Notes under the pieces: model-generated | Told to the model about the DNA's origin: nothing | Databases searched by the model: none | Seen by the model: only the letters and a program-made list of their open reading frames with translations | Shown: positions 1 to 22,344 of the stretch, one piece after another | Layout of the letters: each line of letters opens with the position of its first letter | How positions within the stretch are numbered: position 1 is the stretch's first letter | NCBI GenBank assembly: GCA_016169945.1 | Contig: JADLSH010000318.1 | Coordinates: 1,894,501 to 1,958,500 of the forward strand | Length of the DNA stretch: 64,000 nucleotides | Direction: 5' to 3' | DNA from: Trachythela sp. YZ-2020 | Taxonomy: Eukaryota > Cnidaria > Anthozoa > Malacalcyonacea > Clavulariidae | Position numbers and translations under genes: made by a program

Positions 1-535
1 AACTGATAGAGTTATCCAGTATAAATAAAGTTAGTTTAGGTTTCCTCCTGTAGTAATAGAACTGATGGAGCTATCCAGTATAAATAAAGTTAGTTTAGTT
101 TAGGTTTCCTCCTGTAGTAACACTGGATCAACAAGAGATGATCCTTACTGGACCTCTAGGAAGAACAGTTTACTTTAGAACAGATAGAGCTATCCAGTAT
201 AAATAAAGTTAGTTTAGTTTAGGTTTCCTCCTGTAGTAACACTGGATCAACAAGAGATGATCCTTACTGGAGCTCTATGAAGAACAGTTTAGAACTGATA
301 GAGCTATCCAGTATAAATAAAGTTAGTTTAGTTTAGGTTTCCTCCTGTAGTAACACTAGACCAATACGAGATAACCCTTACTGGACCTCTAGTAAGAACA
401 GTTTAGAACTGATAGAGTTATCCAGTATAAATAAAGTTAGTTTAGGTTTCCTCCTGTAGTAATACTGGATCAACAAGAGATGATCCTTACTAGACCTCTA
501 GGAGGAACAGTTTAGAACTGATAGAGCTATCCAGT
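1..535. repeat. Tandem array, ~110-120 bp unit, SINE-tail-like
   Basis: Five to six units beginning AACTGATAGAGCTATCCAGTAT and containing GGTTTCCTCCTGTAGTAACACTG. Unit starts are near 1, 59, 178, 293, 405 and 517. Single or partial units recur at 960-1060, 30275-30375, 39020-39135 (opposite orientation) and 42830-42970. The GGTTTCCTCC stretch resembles the body of the tRNA-derived SINEs elsewhere in the window. Intronic to ARID2. Confidence 0.85.
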
Positions 536-541
536 ACTCAC

Positions 542-12468
<11,927 letters not shown>

Positions 12469-14700
12469 TTCCAAGTCCTTTTAAATCTTCCAGAAATTTA
12501 CTCCAATTTCAGTTCAATTTCATGAGTTTAAAGGCGCGAGAAATGGCGATATATTTAAACTTTTAATATCGGTCACATATCGGCCAATAGCAATTCAACT
12601 CCCGGCCACTATCCGTCCCATCCACTAAGCGATACCACACTCAAATTACTATGCCTTTCAAGCAGAAATACGAATAATAACCTTACGCTTTCTACCTTTA
12701 AATGGTTGGTCAATTTCCAATTGATATTTTGTACTTTATTTCGTGCAGGTTTGCTTTCAAAACTGGCGACAAAACACGCTATAAAAATCTGTTATTTCAA
12801 CCACAACAAACGAACTTTCGTAGCAAAAAGTAAACGAAATAAACAATGTGACTTCTGATCCCCACAGTTCAGCGAACGATAGGTTCCGGTAGCCAGAAAA
12901 ACCAACCAAAATATTCAAAATTCGTGAACAATAATAAAGCTGTAGAAATTTATACCAAACCAATGCAAACTAGCTCCACGTTGATTGCACATTAAGCCCG
13001 CCACAGCGCTCGTTTTTTCCGTTTTATAAACCAGAATGATAGAAGAGTATTTCGGCTACAATTTCTGGTAATTTTCGTACTGTAATCAACTTGAATTCAC
13101 CAAGAAAATGCGCTCCAAATTTCACGATTGATTTCAAAAGCGTTCCGACCTCTGGTGATGCGAAACAGAGCTTGAACACGAGAATACGAGTCCTCGTTTT
13201 GGAGCGAGTTAATTTACACGTAAGGAGAATTCAAAATTTCATCAAGAAGTGCTGCGATAATATTACCGAAATATTCATTTAATTACTTGTTGAAGCCTTT
13301 ATAATAATAAACAGGCCATAAAAACGCACGAGACGTATATTTTAAGACTTCAAGAGATATTTTTACTTTAAAATATAGACCAAGTCACACGTTTGTTTTT
13401 GGCAAAGCTGATTGACCGCCATTTTCTCATTGTCGCAATACATATTTGTAATTCAGATAAGTGATGGGTCCAAAAGCCGTATACGAGTTGGCACCGAAAG
13501 TTTTGTTGAATTTAGGCAAAATTCATCCTTTTAAACAAAAAATTATTTAGCTAAAATGATCAAATCTTGCCGTTTATGCTTTGAACTTGCCAACACTAGT
13601 TTTATTTTTGATAAAAACGTGTAAAAAGTTGAGAAAAAGCTTGTAATTGTTTAGTGGCCACTGGCAAGTTTGCACGTGAATAGCACACAATAAGACAATA
13701 AAAGCATTAGCATTTTCATACATTTTGTTAAAACACACGAATATTTTCTGTCATAAGAGCGTTTATTTATAGAAATGTACACGCACAAAGAAAGTACGAT
13801 TATAATTATGAACTTATGTAAAATTTAAGACTGAAGAAATTTGGAGGTGATATGATTTATCGGATTTTATAAATTAAAACGATCAGATAACTACTGTATA
13901 TAAATTGTTGTTCATAAAACATTTCAAACTTCCCGCGTTTATCAAGGGCTGCTCTCTAAACTGTGAAGATGTCACGCTACAGGGACCAACCATGAAATTT
14001 AATAGGATATGGTTTAACCATAACTTAACCAAAATCTTAACTCGATAACTTAACGTGGTCAGAAGAATTCAATAATTTTCGACATCAATTCATATGTGCG
14101 CAATCCAAGAACGTTTGTTAGTTTGTTTGTTACAAAGTTGTTGCAAATTGCTTTCTAACTGCTGCATTGTTGCAATATACACTGTACTTGTTACCAATCA
14201 TAGAGTCAGTGACAGTTAATGGTAGCAAGGTACCAAGTACTATCGTGCAGCAGACAGTGTTCACCAATCAGAGAAAATAGTGTTACTTTCATTATAATTA
14301 TGGAGGAGTCTTGTAGTTGGTGGCAAAAAGATAGAATTCAGTTAAATTTCCTTTCTCAATTGTCCTGCTGCCCTGTATAAACGCATACAGCCGAAACCAC
14401 AATAAGAATCAGTAATCAGAATGCTGCTGGTTGAAATAATAAGACACAGAACGATATAGTGTTACTATATTACTATCAAAAGAAATTTATAAATGCTTTC
14501 ACAAATTAAAGTTTTCGAAAAAGTTCAGTTATCTAAAAACAAGAATCAAAACCCTGTGATATATAAAATGTAAACTGGTATATAAAAGTCCCATCTAGTA
14601 TATGATACTCATAAATTCAGTATACTCTATTATACTCTACAGCTGATTTAAAATGAGAAGACCGTTCTCTTTGACTTTGTCTTTCTTTTCCAAACTGTCC
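12469..14700. other. Upstream region of ARID2, no gene seen
   Basis: About 2.2 kb upstream of the ARID2 start. The promoter and 5' UTR must lie here, but no TATA box, CpG island or upstream exon could be assigned. Small open frames (such as 13091-13282) have no recognisable features. Confidence 0.5.
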
Positions 14701-14799
14701 TGGCAAAGGCCCAATTCCTATAAAAACATTAACATGGAAACTTGGCTTGTGAGAATCTTGAACGTGTGGTGCCAGTGTAGGTAGGGTCCATACAATAAC

Positions 14800-14915
14800 C
14801 TTCGGGTCTAGAAGGGCAGACGAAGGGCCTATAATTCGCTAGAAACGTCGAAGTTCTTGTTGAATTTTTCAGGTATTTTGATCCTAAAGACCCGAAGGCC
14901 GAAGCTTCTTGTGAG
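14800..14915. repeat. Hairpin MITE copy
   Basis: GGGTCTAGAAGGGCAGACGAAGG on the left and CCTAAAGACCCGAAGGCC on the right surround the family loop CGTCGAAGTTCTTG and the TTTTTCAGGTATTTTGATCC arm. One arm is degenerate. Confidence 0.6.
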
Positions 14916-15211
14916 AATCTACCTTCAAAAGTCTATACTAGTACACTGTACCAGATCGTTATCTACGCCGAGAATAAACCATTAATAAAATCTACAATTT
15001 AAAGATCTTGCTCAGATCTTCGCTACCCACCTTGCAGAATGTAGAAGGGTCGATTTCACCAAGGAAAAGTTTGACCAAAAAATCGCCGTATTGTTTAAGG
15101 ACCTCATCACACTAAACAACCGTAAGATTAAAGAATAAAAGAATAGTAAGAATAAAGAAGAAGCGTCACTCGTGCATTTTCCCTCGTTGCACTCGAAACC
15201 AAGGCCATGCT

Positions 15212-15602
15212 ATTAATAGCAGGGACGTAGGCAGGGGGGGAGCCTTGGGAGCCGCGGCTCCCCCCCTTTGGTTATATCTAGTGCTAATACTTACTGCAAA
15301 ACCATTAATTATGCCCAACATGTTGGCACGACTACTTTAAATCCAAAGATTTTACGTTTTTTGGTCACAAACTTTTGGCTTATACATAAAATTTTCAGGT
15401 TTTGGACGTTAAATCATACTTAATAGTCAACACTGTTCGGGAAAATTTTTTTTAACCCCCCCCCCGTCGACAAGAAAAATGGAAGAATACTTAGTGAAAT
15501 GGAAAAGTGTGCGGTTAAGTATGGAGGGCCAGCTACGGGCTTGCTTTAATCCCCCCAGGGCTCCCCCCCTTTCAACGTTCTGGCTACGTCCCTGATTAAT
15601 AG
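15212..15602. mobile_element. hAT-type MITE with perfect 8-bp duplication ATTAATAG
   Basis: Element 15220-15594 (375 bp). Ends CAGGGACGTAGGCAG and CTGGCTACGTCCCTG, flanked by ATTAATAG at 15212-15219 and 15595-15602. G/C-run subterminal regions. No coding capacity. Confidence 0.93.
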
Positions 15603-15674
15603 TATTTCTTGTTGGCGAGTTTCAATTGGCTGTACTGCATATAATGAAAATAATTGATATGCTTGAGCGATTAC

Positions 15675-16420
15675 AGGGTCAAACTACCTGGGAAATATAG
15701 CAAGAACTTTGTATTTTTTGTATTTGTATTTTAAGAATTTCCACAAGCTAATTAAATTATCATGTGAATTACAACAATTGTTAAAAAAGTGAATTGACTT
15801 AAATTACTCTATTTACAAACTATTATTAACTATTATTCAAATATTAAATTTAAAAAAGTCTTCTAAGATAAAGTTTGATTAAATCTATCAATTCCATATA
15901 CAATTGGAATATTTTTATAACGTTCAGTTCTACATTTAAAATTGTAAAATTTTTCACCGTTCGATCTGGTAATTCTATCCCTAATCTCCTCAACTGATAA
16001 AGAATGATAAAGAATGTAATTTATGACTTGGATCAAGCATAGATTGAATAAGGTTAATACACATATCTTCCCTGCGTAATTCCAAGGTATCAAGATTACA
16101 CTCCAGTAAAGCTTCTTCATAAGTTAAATTAGAGTAGATTATACGCATAGCTCGTTTCTGAATTTTTTCAAAATCATGTGATTGTTCCATTGTTAAATTA
16201 CCATGCCATATCTGCGCACAGTATTCAAGTGTTGATCTGATGATAGATATGTAAAATACATTCAAATATTGAGTTGGAGCATTATAGTTTTTCAAAACTT
16301 TTAAAAGAAACAAACATTTTGCAGCTTTTTTCACCAAGTATTCTACCTTTCGAGCGATGCCGAAGGCCCTTCGACGTCGAAATTCATATTATATTTTTCA
16401 GGTAGTTTGACCCTGTAATT
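15675..16420. repeat. Hairpin MITE split by a LINE insertion
   Basis: Left arm CAGGGTCAAACTACCTGGGA at 15676-15695 and right arm TTTTCAGGTAGTTTGACCCT at 16395-16415 belong to one hairpin element. Its loop, normally about 35 bp, is occupied by a 5'-truncated LINE. Confidence 0.85.
15712..16345 (-). pseudogene. LINE 3' fragment (end of reverse transcriptase ORF), minus strand
   Basis: Two minus-strand frames overlap: one begins VKKAAKCLFLLKVLKNYNAP and contains RSTLEYCAQIWHG and KIQKRAMRIIY, the usual C-terminal end of non-LTR retrotransposon ORF2. The other continues into LSVEEIRDRITRSNGEKF. The switch near 16010 is a frameshift. The element ends in short AAATAC-type repeats near 15712 and is 5'-truncated. 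Confidence 0.85.
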
Positions 16421-16502
16421 CATTAAGCATATGGCTTATCGCTACTCACAGTGGAACCACGTTCAAATTTTTATCTGAAAATAATTGAGTAAATTGACAG
16501 GT

Positions 16503-17149
16503 TGGACATCCAGGGGCGAAACTACCGGGGGTGTAGAGGGGTATGACATCCCTCCAGTCTTCATAAACCTCGTGTTCTCGGGCAAATCAATACGACTTGA
16601 TCAGGCAAATGTCGAAAATTGACTTGAACGCCGGCTATGTTATTAATTGTATCTATATAGCCTCCTTCGCAGTTGTTGTTCCCACTCTACAACGCTGTTG
16701 AAAGACGCGTGCATCGGGACCAGCAGCGCCTTTAACGTAGCACTTAAGGCCTGGTAAGAAGAACTGAAAAACTCAGACAATATAGAATGTATGATATGAC
16801 GATATGCGTGCTTTTTTAATTCATTAAAGTGTAAAAATGCAACATATTTTAAGTAATCGGTTGTGTTAAATGTTTTCTTTTGAATTAAATAGATTGAAAT
16901 TACTGTTCAAATAGACCATAGCCTGACGCCATTTTTTAGTTTGTCAGTCGGGCTCCAATAGGGCCATGCCTTTTTGTCGGGCAAAAATACCGGTTATAAT
17001 TCCATGACACGCAATCACGAATATTTCTCTTTGATCTTGACCCCAATCCCGACCCAATCCCTAACCCTAACCCTATTTCGTGCGTGTCATGGAATTGTAA
17101 CCAAAATACCCCTCAGTTGTAATATCGAAGTTTCGCCCCTGTGGACATC
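16503..17149. mobile_element. 631-bp hAT-type MITE, perfect 8-bp duplication TGGACATC, with nested telomere-like MITE
   Basis: Element 16511-17141 with ends CAGGGGCGAAACT and AGTTTCGCCCCTG, flanked by TGGACATC at 16503-16510 and 17142-17149. Nested inside (16995-17094) is a second element with inverted ends TTCCATGACACGC / GCGTGTCATGGAA around CCCTAACCCTAACCCTA. Confidence 0.93.
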
Positions 17150-17734
17150 ATCTGCTGCACGATAGTGCTTAGTGACATCAAAATCTATACTTACATCTTT
17201 CATTACAGATGGTGGAAATCGCGAACAAAATATCTTTAATCCATTCCAAATTTCCTCCTGTGGGTAAAAGCAAAATTTGCACCTCTTATTTCAAAGTTAT
17301 TCTTTTCAATAAATGGATGTTCTTCGAATAATATTATTGGCATTTTATAAAGGAGAACAGTTTCATACTTTGGTCGTGTTTTTAGGGAACATGTTCCCTA
17401 AGTAGTTGATTGCGTACATACACTCCTGACATAGGGTTTCATCCTTGGAACCTACAATTAAAGAAATATTTTCTACAATTGGTTGGTTTTAGTAATTGTT
17501 ACGAGTCATTCAGCAGATGGTGGTGTCTTCAGAAATGTTGAAACAAGCGAATTGAACTACATCTCTCAATCTATTTATTTGCCACCAGATACAAGACAAC
17601 TACATATAATGAAAAGAATGAACGTCATTTGCTGCGCGAACCAACGTACAGGCCAAGGTGATTATAAGTCTGGTTTGCATTTGGTCGTAACTGTCATAAC
17701 CAAGTCATGTTCGACGATGTGAAATAGTCTGGAT

Positions 17735-17950
17735 CTATCTTGTCTTTTATGTATGCAAATCAGTCTTTAATGATCTTTAATAATACGAGAAATAGCGAAT
17801 TTAATTTCGCATTACCTAAGCCAAAAACAAATAATATGAAAAAGGCCTTTGCCTACAGGGGGGCTGAGGCTTGGAATAACCTTTCCACTGCAATAAAATC
17901 ATCGAAAAGCATCTCTAGCTTTAAAACCAAAATAAAGCGAATATACTAAT
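17735..17950 (+). pseudogene. LINE ORF2 C-terminal fragment
   Basis: Reads FALPKPKTNNMKKAFAYRGA and then EAWNNLSTAIKSS, the terminal motif of CR1/L2-type reverse transcriptase ORFs (LPKPKT..KK...YRGA..WN.LP). Only about 70 codons remain. Confidence 0.8.
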
Positions 17951-18542
17951 ACTGGAAATTCATTTTCAGTCACCTAATTTTTTGTAGACCATTGATATTT
18001 TATATAATATATTTGTAGTGCATGCACACGGCCTATTGGAAGATCACCTTTTTCTTTCTTTCTTTTTTTTAATTAACATCATTGTAAATAATTAATCAGG
18101 TGAAATAGTACCGTTTTTAACAAAGTCAATAAAGTCAGTCATTCTATTACATCGACCACATTGAGGTGTTCACGACAGTTACGACTAAATTGAAACCAGG
18201 CTTTAACGAAATAGCAGACAAGATTGATGAACATACCTTTAGTTTGCTCATTTCTGAACATCTGTAAAAGCTTACAAAGATTCCTTTTTATAGACTGCTT
18301 TTCTTCTTCCAGTTTTATTACCTCCTGGAAAATGAACGCGAAAAGTTTTGTCTTTCTGTAATAATAATCTTTTAATATCCATCTTTAGTTAAAAAATACA
18401 ATGGATTTACAGCTGTAAGAATAATTTCTATACAATAATATATGATATGTACAAAACTATAAAAATGGTTAAATTATTAATTAGTATATAGAATAATCTA
18501 TCGTCTAATTGCATGGTTCTAATAATCATGTTATCAAATAAT

Positions 18543-19340
18543 CTATCGTCTAATTGGATCATACTTATTTAAAAGAGCAATTGCCCTTGGGATAAAAGAT
18601 TGTTCGTGTCTTTTGGTGTGTGATATTGGGTATGGAATACTAGTGTTTCTTCTCAGATCATGAGTATGAGATGTTGGCAAAGGGATAAACTTATGACAGG
18701 GGTGGGTAGCATCAATTTGAATTCGTTTCAGTTCCTCCATAGCAACATCGTTTCTTCTTTCTCGTAATGATTTTAAATTATCCCTAGGGATTCCAAGTAT
18801 TTTTAGACATCTGTTTTGCGTACTCTCAATTTCGTCCGCAAGATATTCTGGCAGACCGCCCCAAATTGCTGCTCCATATTCTAGCACAGATCTTATCTTC
18901 GTCTGATAGCATGTGAGGCCAACTTCTTGTGGTAATTTGGCTGTGCGGCATTCTCTCAGACTGAATATACGTTTATTTGCTTTCTTTACCATTTCTTCTA
19001 CGTGACGGTTCCATTTTAGATTGTCCTGATGCCACACTCCAAGTAACTTATAGGAGCTAACTCTTTCTATATTCACGCTATCCATAACAAGCGGAGCTGG
19101 TTCTGGGATCGCATTACTAAAACAAATCCACATATCTTTGGTTTTTTGGGAGTTTATCTTCATCTTGTTCAGTATTTGATGTCAGAAGTTGATTTTTAAC
19201 AACCTCATCTTGTGTACAATCGTCTGTACACAAGATGAGGTTGTTGCACAAGAGACAACAAGTCATATGCAAGACGTTCTTGACGCATCGCAAAAATGGG
19301 CCACTGAGAACAAGATGAAGATAAACTCCCAAAAAAATGT
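18543..19340 (-). pseudogene. LINE ORF2 fragment with inverted 5' end
   Basis: The minus strand (19163-18543) reads MKINSQKTKDMWICFSNAIP, then YKLLGVWHQDNLKWNRHVEE and LEYGAAIWGGLPEYL, the region after the RT fingers/palm in CR1/Rex-like LINEs. From about 19205 the sequence turns: plus strand 19217-19340 encodes the preceding part, ending WATENKMKINSQK. The junction is TTGTGTACAATCGTCTGTACACAAG. Confidence 0.85.
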
Positions 19341-19409
19341 CTGATCATTTGACGGATCGAGTTAACAAATAACATTTTCTGAATAGTTTTTCGATTCGCT
19401 TCAAAAATA

Positions 19410-20025
19410 TAATATCCTCGTGATGTTATATTCACCTCAAAAACGGATAATTACGTCGTCACGTAATATTCACCTCGCGCTATGGTGCTCGGTCGTCAAA
19501 AACCGATATAAATATCCTCGTGATTTTATACTGACCTCGCGCTATGGTTGCTCGTTCGTCAAAAACCGATAATAACCTCGTGACGTTATATTCACCTCGC
19601 GCTATGATGCTCGGTCGTCATAAACCAGCGCCCTGTCATAAACCAATAATAATCTCGTGATGTAATATTCACCTCGCGCTGTGGTGCTCGGTCGTCATAA
19701 ACCGATGATAACCTCGTGATGTTATATTCGCCTCGCACTATGGTGCTCGGTCGTCAAAAACCGATAATATCCTCGTGATGTTATATTCACCTCGCGCTAT
19801 GGTGTTCGGTCGTCAAAAACCGATAATTACCTCGTGATGTTATATTCACCTCGCGCTATGGTGTTCGGTCGTCAAAAACCGATAATATCCTCGTGATGTT
19901 ATATTCACCTCGCGCTATGGTGCTCGGTCGTCAAAAACCGATAATATCCTCGTGATGTTATATTTACCTCGCGCTATGGTGCTCGGCGTCAAAAACCGAT
20001 AACCTCGTGATGTTATATGGCGTGC
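19410..20025. repeat. ~60-bp tandem array, about 10 copies
   Basis: Unit contains CTCGTGATGTTATATTCACC, TCGCGCTATGGTGCTCGGTC and GTCAAAAACCGATAAT. Copies are highly similar. Sits about 340 bp beyond the 3' end of the prosaposin gene. Confidence 0.93.
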
Positions 20026-20366
20026 TCTCTTGTGCAAAGCAACAGAACAATCACAGACATGCATTAATTAAACATTTTAATAAACCCACAATATATAAAA
20101 CTGTTTTCAGTAATCTTCCCTCATACATTCATATACCATCCTAGCAAAACAATCTTCTCTATTGAAAATGCTTTCACAGTGCAATTGGTATACTGTAATA
20201 CTTAAGTTTGTGCCTATATTAAGATAATTATTATGTTAATATTAGTTAAACTTATATTTAGTATGCATTATATTAGTATGTAGTGTTATAATCATAAATT
20301 GTAAATTATGTATATAAATTGTAAGTGTAATTAATTAAGTGACATTATCCACGTTGGCTAAACTTC

Positions 20367-20396
20367 TTAGGCGAGGTAGTTGCAGTGCTCCAAGGC
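20367..20396 (-). CDS. Prosaposin-like exon 28, C-terminus and stop
   Basis: Acceptor AAATTTTCAG, then ALEHCNYLA and TAA. It completes the SapA pattern C.A..HC after KCD of exon 27. Too short for any open-frame list. No canonical poly(A) signal was spotted in the following 300 bp. Confidence 0.88.
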   Translation of the reverse strand, partial: ALEHCNYLA

Positions 20397-22306
20397 CTGA
20401 AAATTTAAAATGATAATGATTACGAGTTATATATTTTGATGAGTTATTTAATTGTCGATTACGTAGGGTGTGGTTGCCCGAGTTCAGCCGAGCCAGGCTC
20501 ATGATACACTCGACAACTAAGGCCTAAAGATTAGTTTTTAAGGCCTAAAGATTAGTTTTTAGTGAGGGAGGAAGAAAACTAGAGAACCCAGAGAAAAACC
20601 CTGATACCAACCAAACTCTACTAACACGAGTTTTTATGTACAGGGAAGTTACCTAACCTAAAGCCCGTTTTCCACTAGGCGTAGAAAGCGATCCTACTTT
20701 TTCGCGGCCAATCACGTTGGCGGATTTATATTTCACTTCGCGCGAACAAATTTGCCTAGTGGAAAACGGGTTTAAGTAAATACCCGACCTACAGTAGCAG
20801 GCTTAGCTCAGCGATAAGGGGCAGTGTGCTAACCGCACCTGCCACCCGTGCTCCCCCGAAACCGTTATTTCATATCTGTAATTGTTCTACTGCCGAGGCA
20901 GGGCAATAGGCCCAGTCCCCTCAGCCCAAGTGCGAGAGGATTAGGGCGAGTATTCATGCATAGAAACCTACGCAACTTACGTCGCATTTCAGAGCATTCT
21001 TGTAACTAGCACACCAATAGGATTCACCCAAAACACATTCATCTTTCAGTTGCAATTTCTTCGAAGCTGTGCACAGCTTGAGAAGCTAGAAAGGATAAAG
21101 AGATATTTAAAACATGTCCTATCTTAACAGTCCCGCAGTGACACTACAGGAGGAGACCTAAACCAAACATAACCGTGTTATGAGCAATAGTTTGAGGAGC
21201 GTGAAAATCAAAGTAGTAACCAACCTTGCAGACTTCTTCCGGGGTTATTTCCCCGAGGATTATCTTAATGAGAAGATCACCATACTCTTCCACAAGGGCA
21301 TTACACTATATCAAGAATAAGAGGGGTATGTTTTCAGTAAGAGTAAGAGGGAGGGGGTACCCACCTTGCACACCGCGTAAGGCGGGAACTCAGTAAGTAA
21401 CCATATAAGGTCTGACGTGTAATTGTCAACCAGCTTCAAGCACTAGAAAGAAAGAAACTCTGAATAGCAACAATGTGGATAGAAAGATACAGTACCGTAG
21501 CATCATATGATCGAAGGGAGTCCATGGCCAGGCAATACTGGAAATATAGAAGCGTCTTTTCTTGGTGTAATTACTTGAAAAGCTTAAGTCCTCCGTCTGA
21601 CCCAGATAAAATAAGCAGAAAATGTACTTGCTCGAAATATCAGTACAGTGCTATACTTTATGCTACTCTTTTTCAGGCTCGTGAAAGCTCATCCTTTGGT
21701 TTTATGTTTAGACACTGTATGCAAATGTAATATCCTTTTGTTGCTGTTCGGGGTTTGTTTCTGCATGTTTACTTAGGAATGAAGGAAGGAAGACGAAAGA
21801 TGGGACGGAGATACAAAAAATATTATACATCGATTGCACCAGTGAGGGGAACAGTAAAAATTGGACAAAGATATTAGAAAGGATCTGCATAGGCATTAAA
21901 AAGAAAGTAAACTCATACTTCTGTCTTCAGGGAAGCAGGAAGCATATCGCAGATTTCCTCAAGAGCCTTCTTGATCTCGTCCTATAAATCAACACGATGA
22001 TACTTGATTAGCATTGCAACGTGGGAAAACTTTTGAAAAATCTTGCCAAATCATATCAATGGACTAATGCTATACAATATACCTCAGTTGCATTTGATTC
22101 CAGAATGTTCTCCAGATACTGGACGGCCATTTTGCAAAGATCGCATGTCTCATCATTGGGCTTCTTGAATGAAACTAGTCAAGATTAAACAGCTTTGTTA
22201 AAGGATTAAGGATCAATTTAAGATCTGGATTTCACTAAGCACTATCATGCAGCAGATGGCGGTCAACATGTGGTTATCAGAGTTACCATTAACTGGCAGT
22301 ACCCTA

Positions 22307-22344
<38 letters not shown>

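Noticed and set aside
20800..20870. tRNA gene (TAGCTCAGCGATAAGG A-box-like sequence)
   Set aside because: No B box or cloverleaf downstream; more likely a degenerate SINE head.
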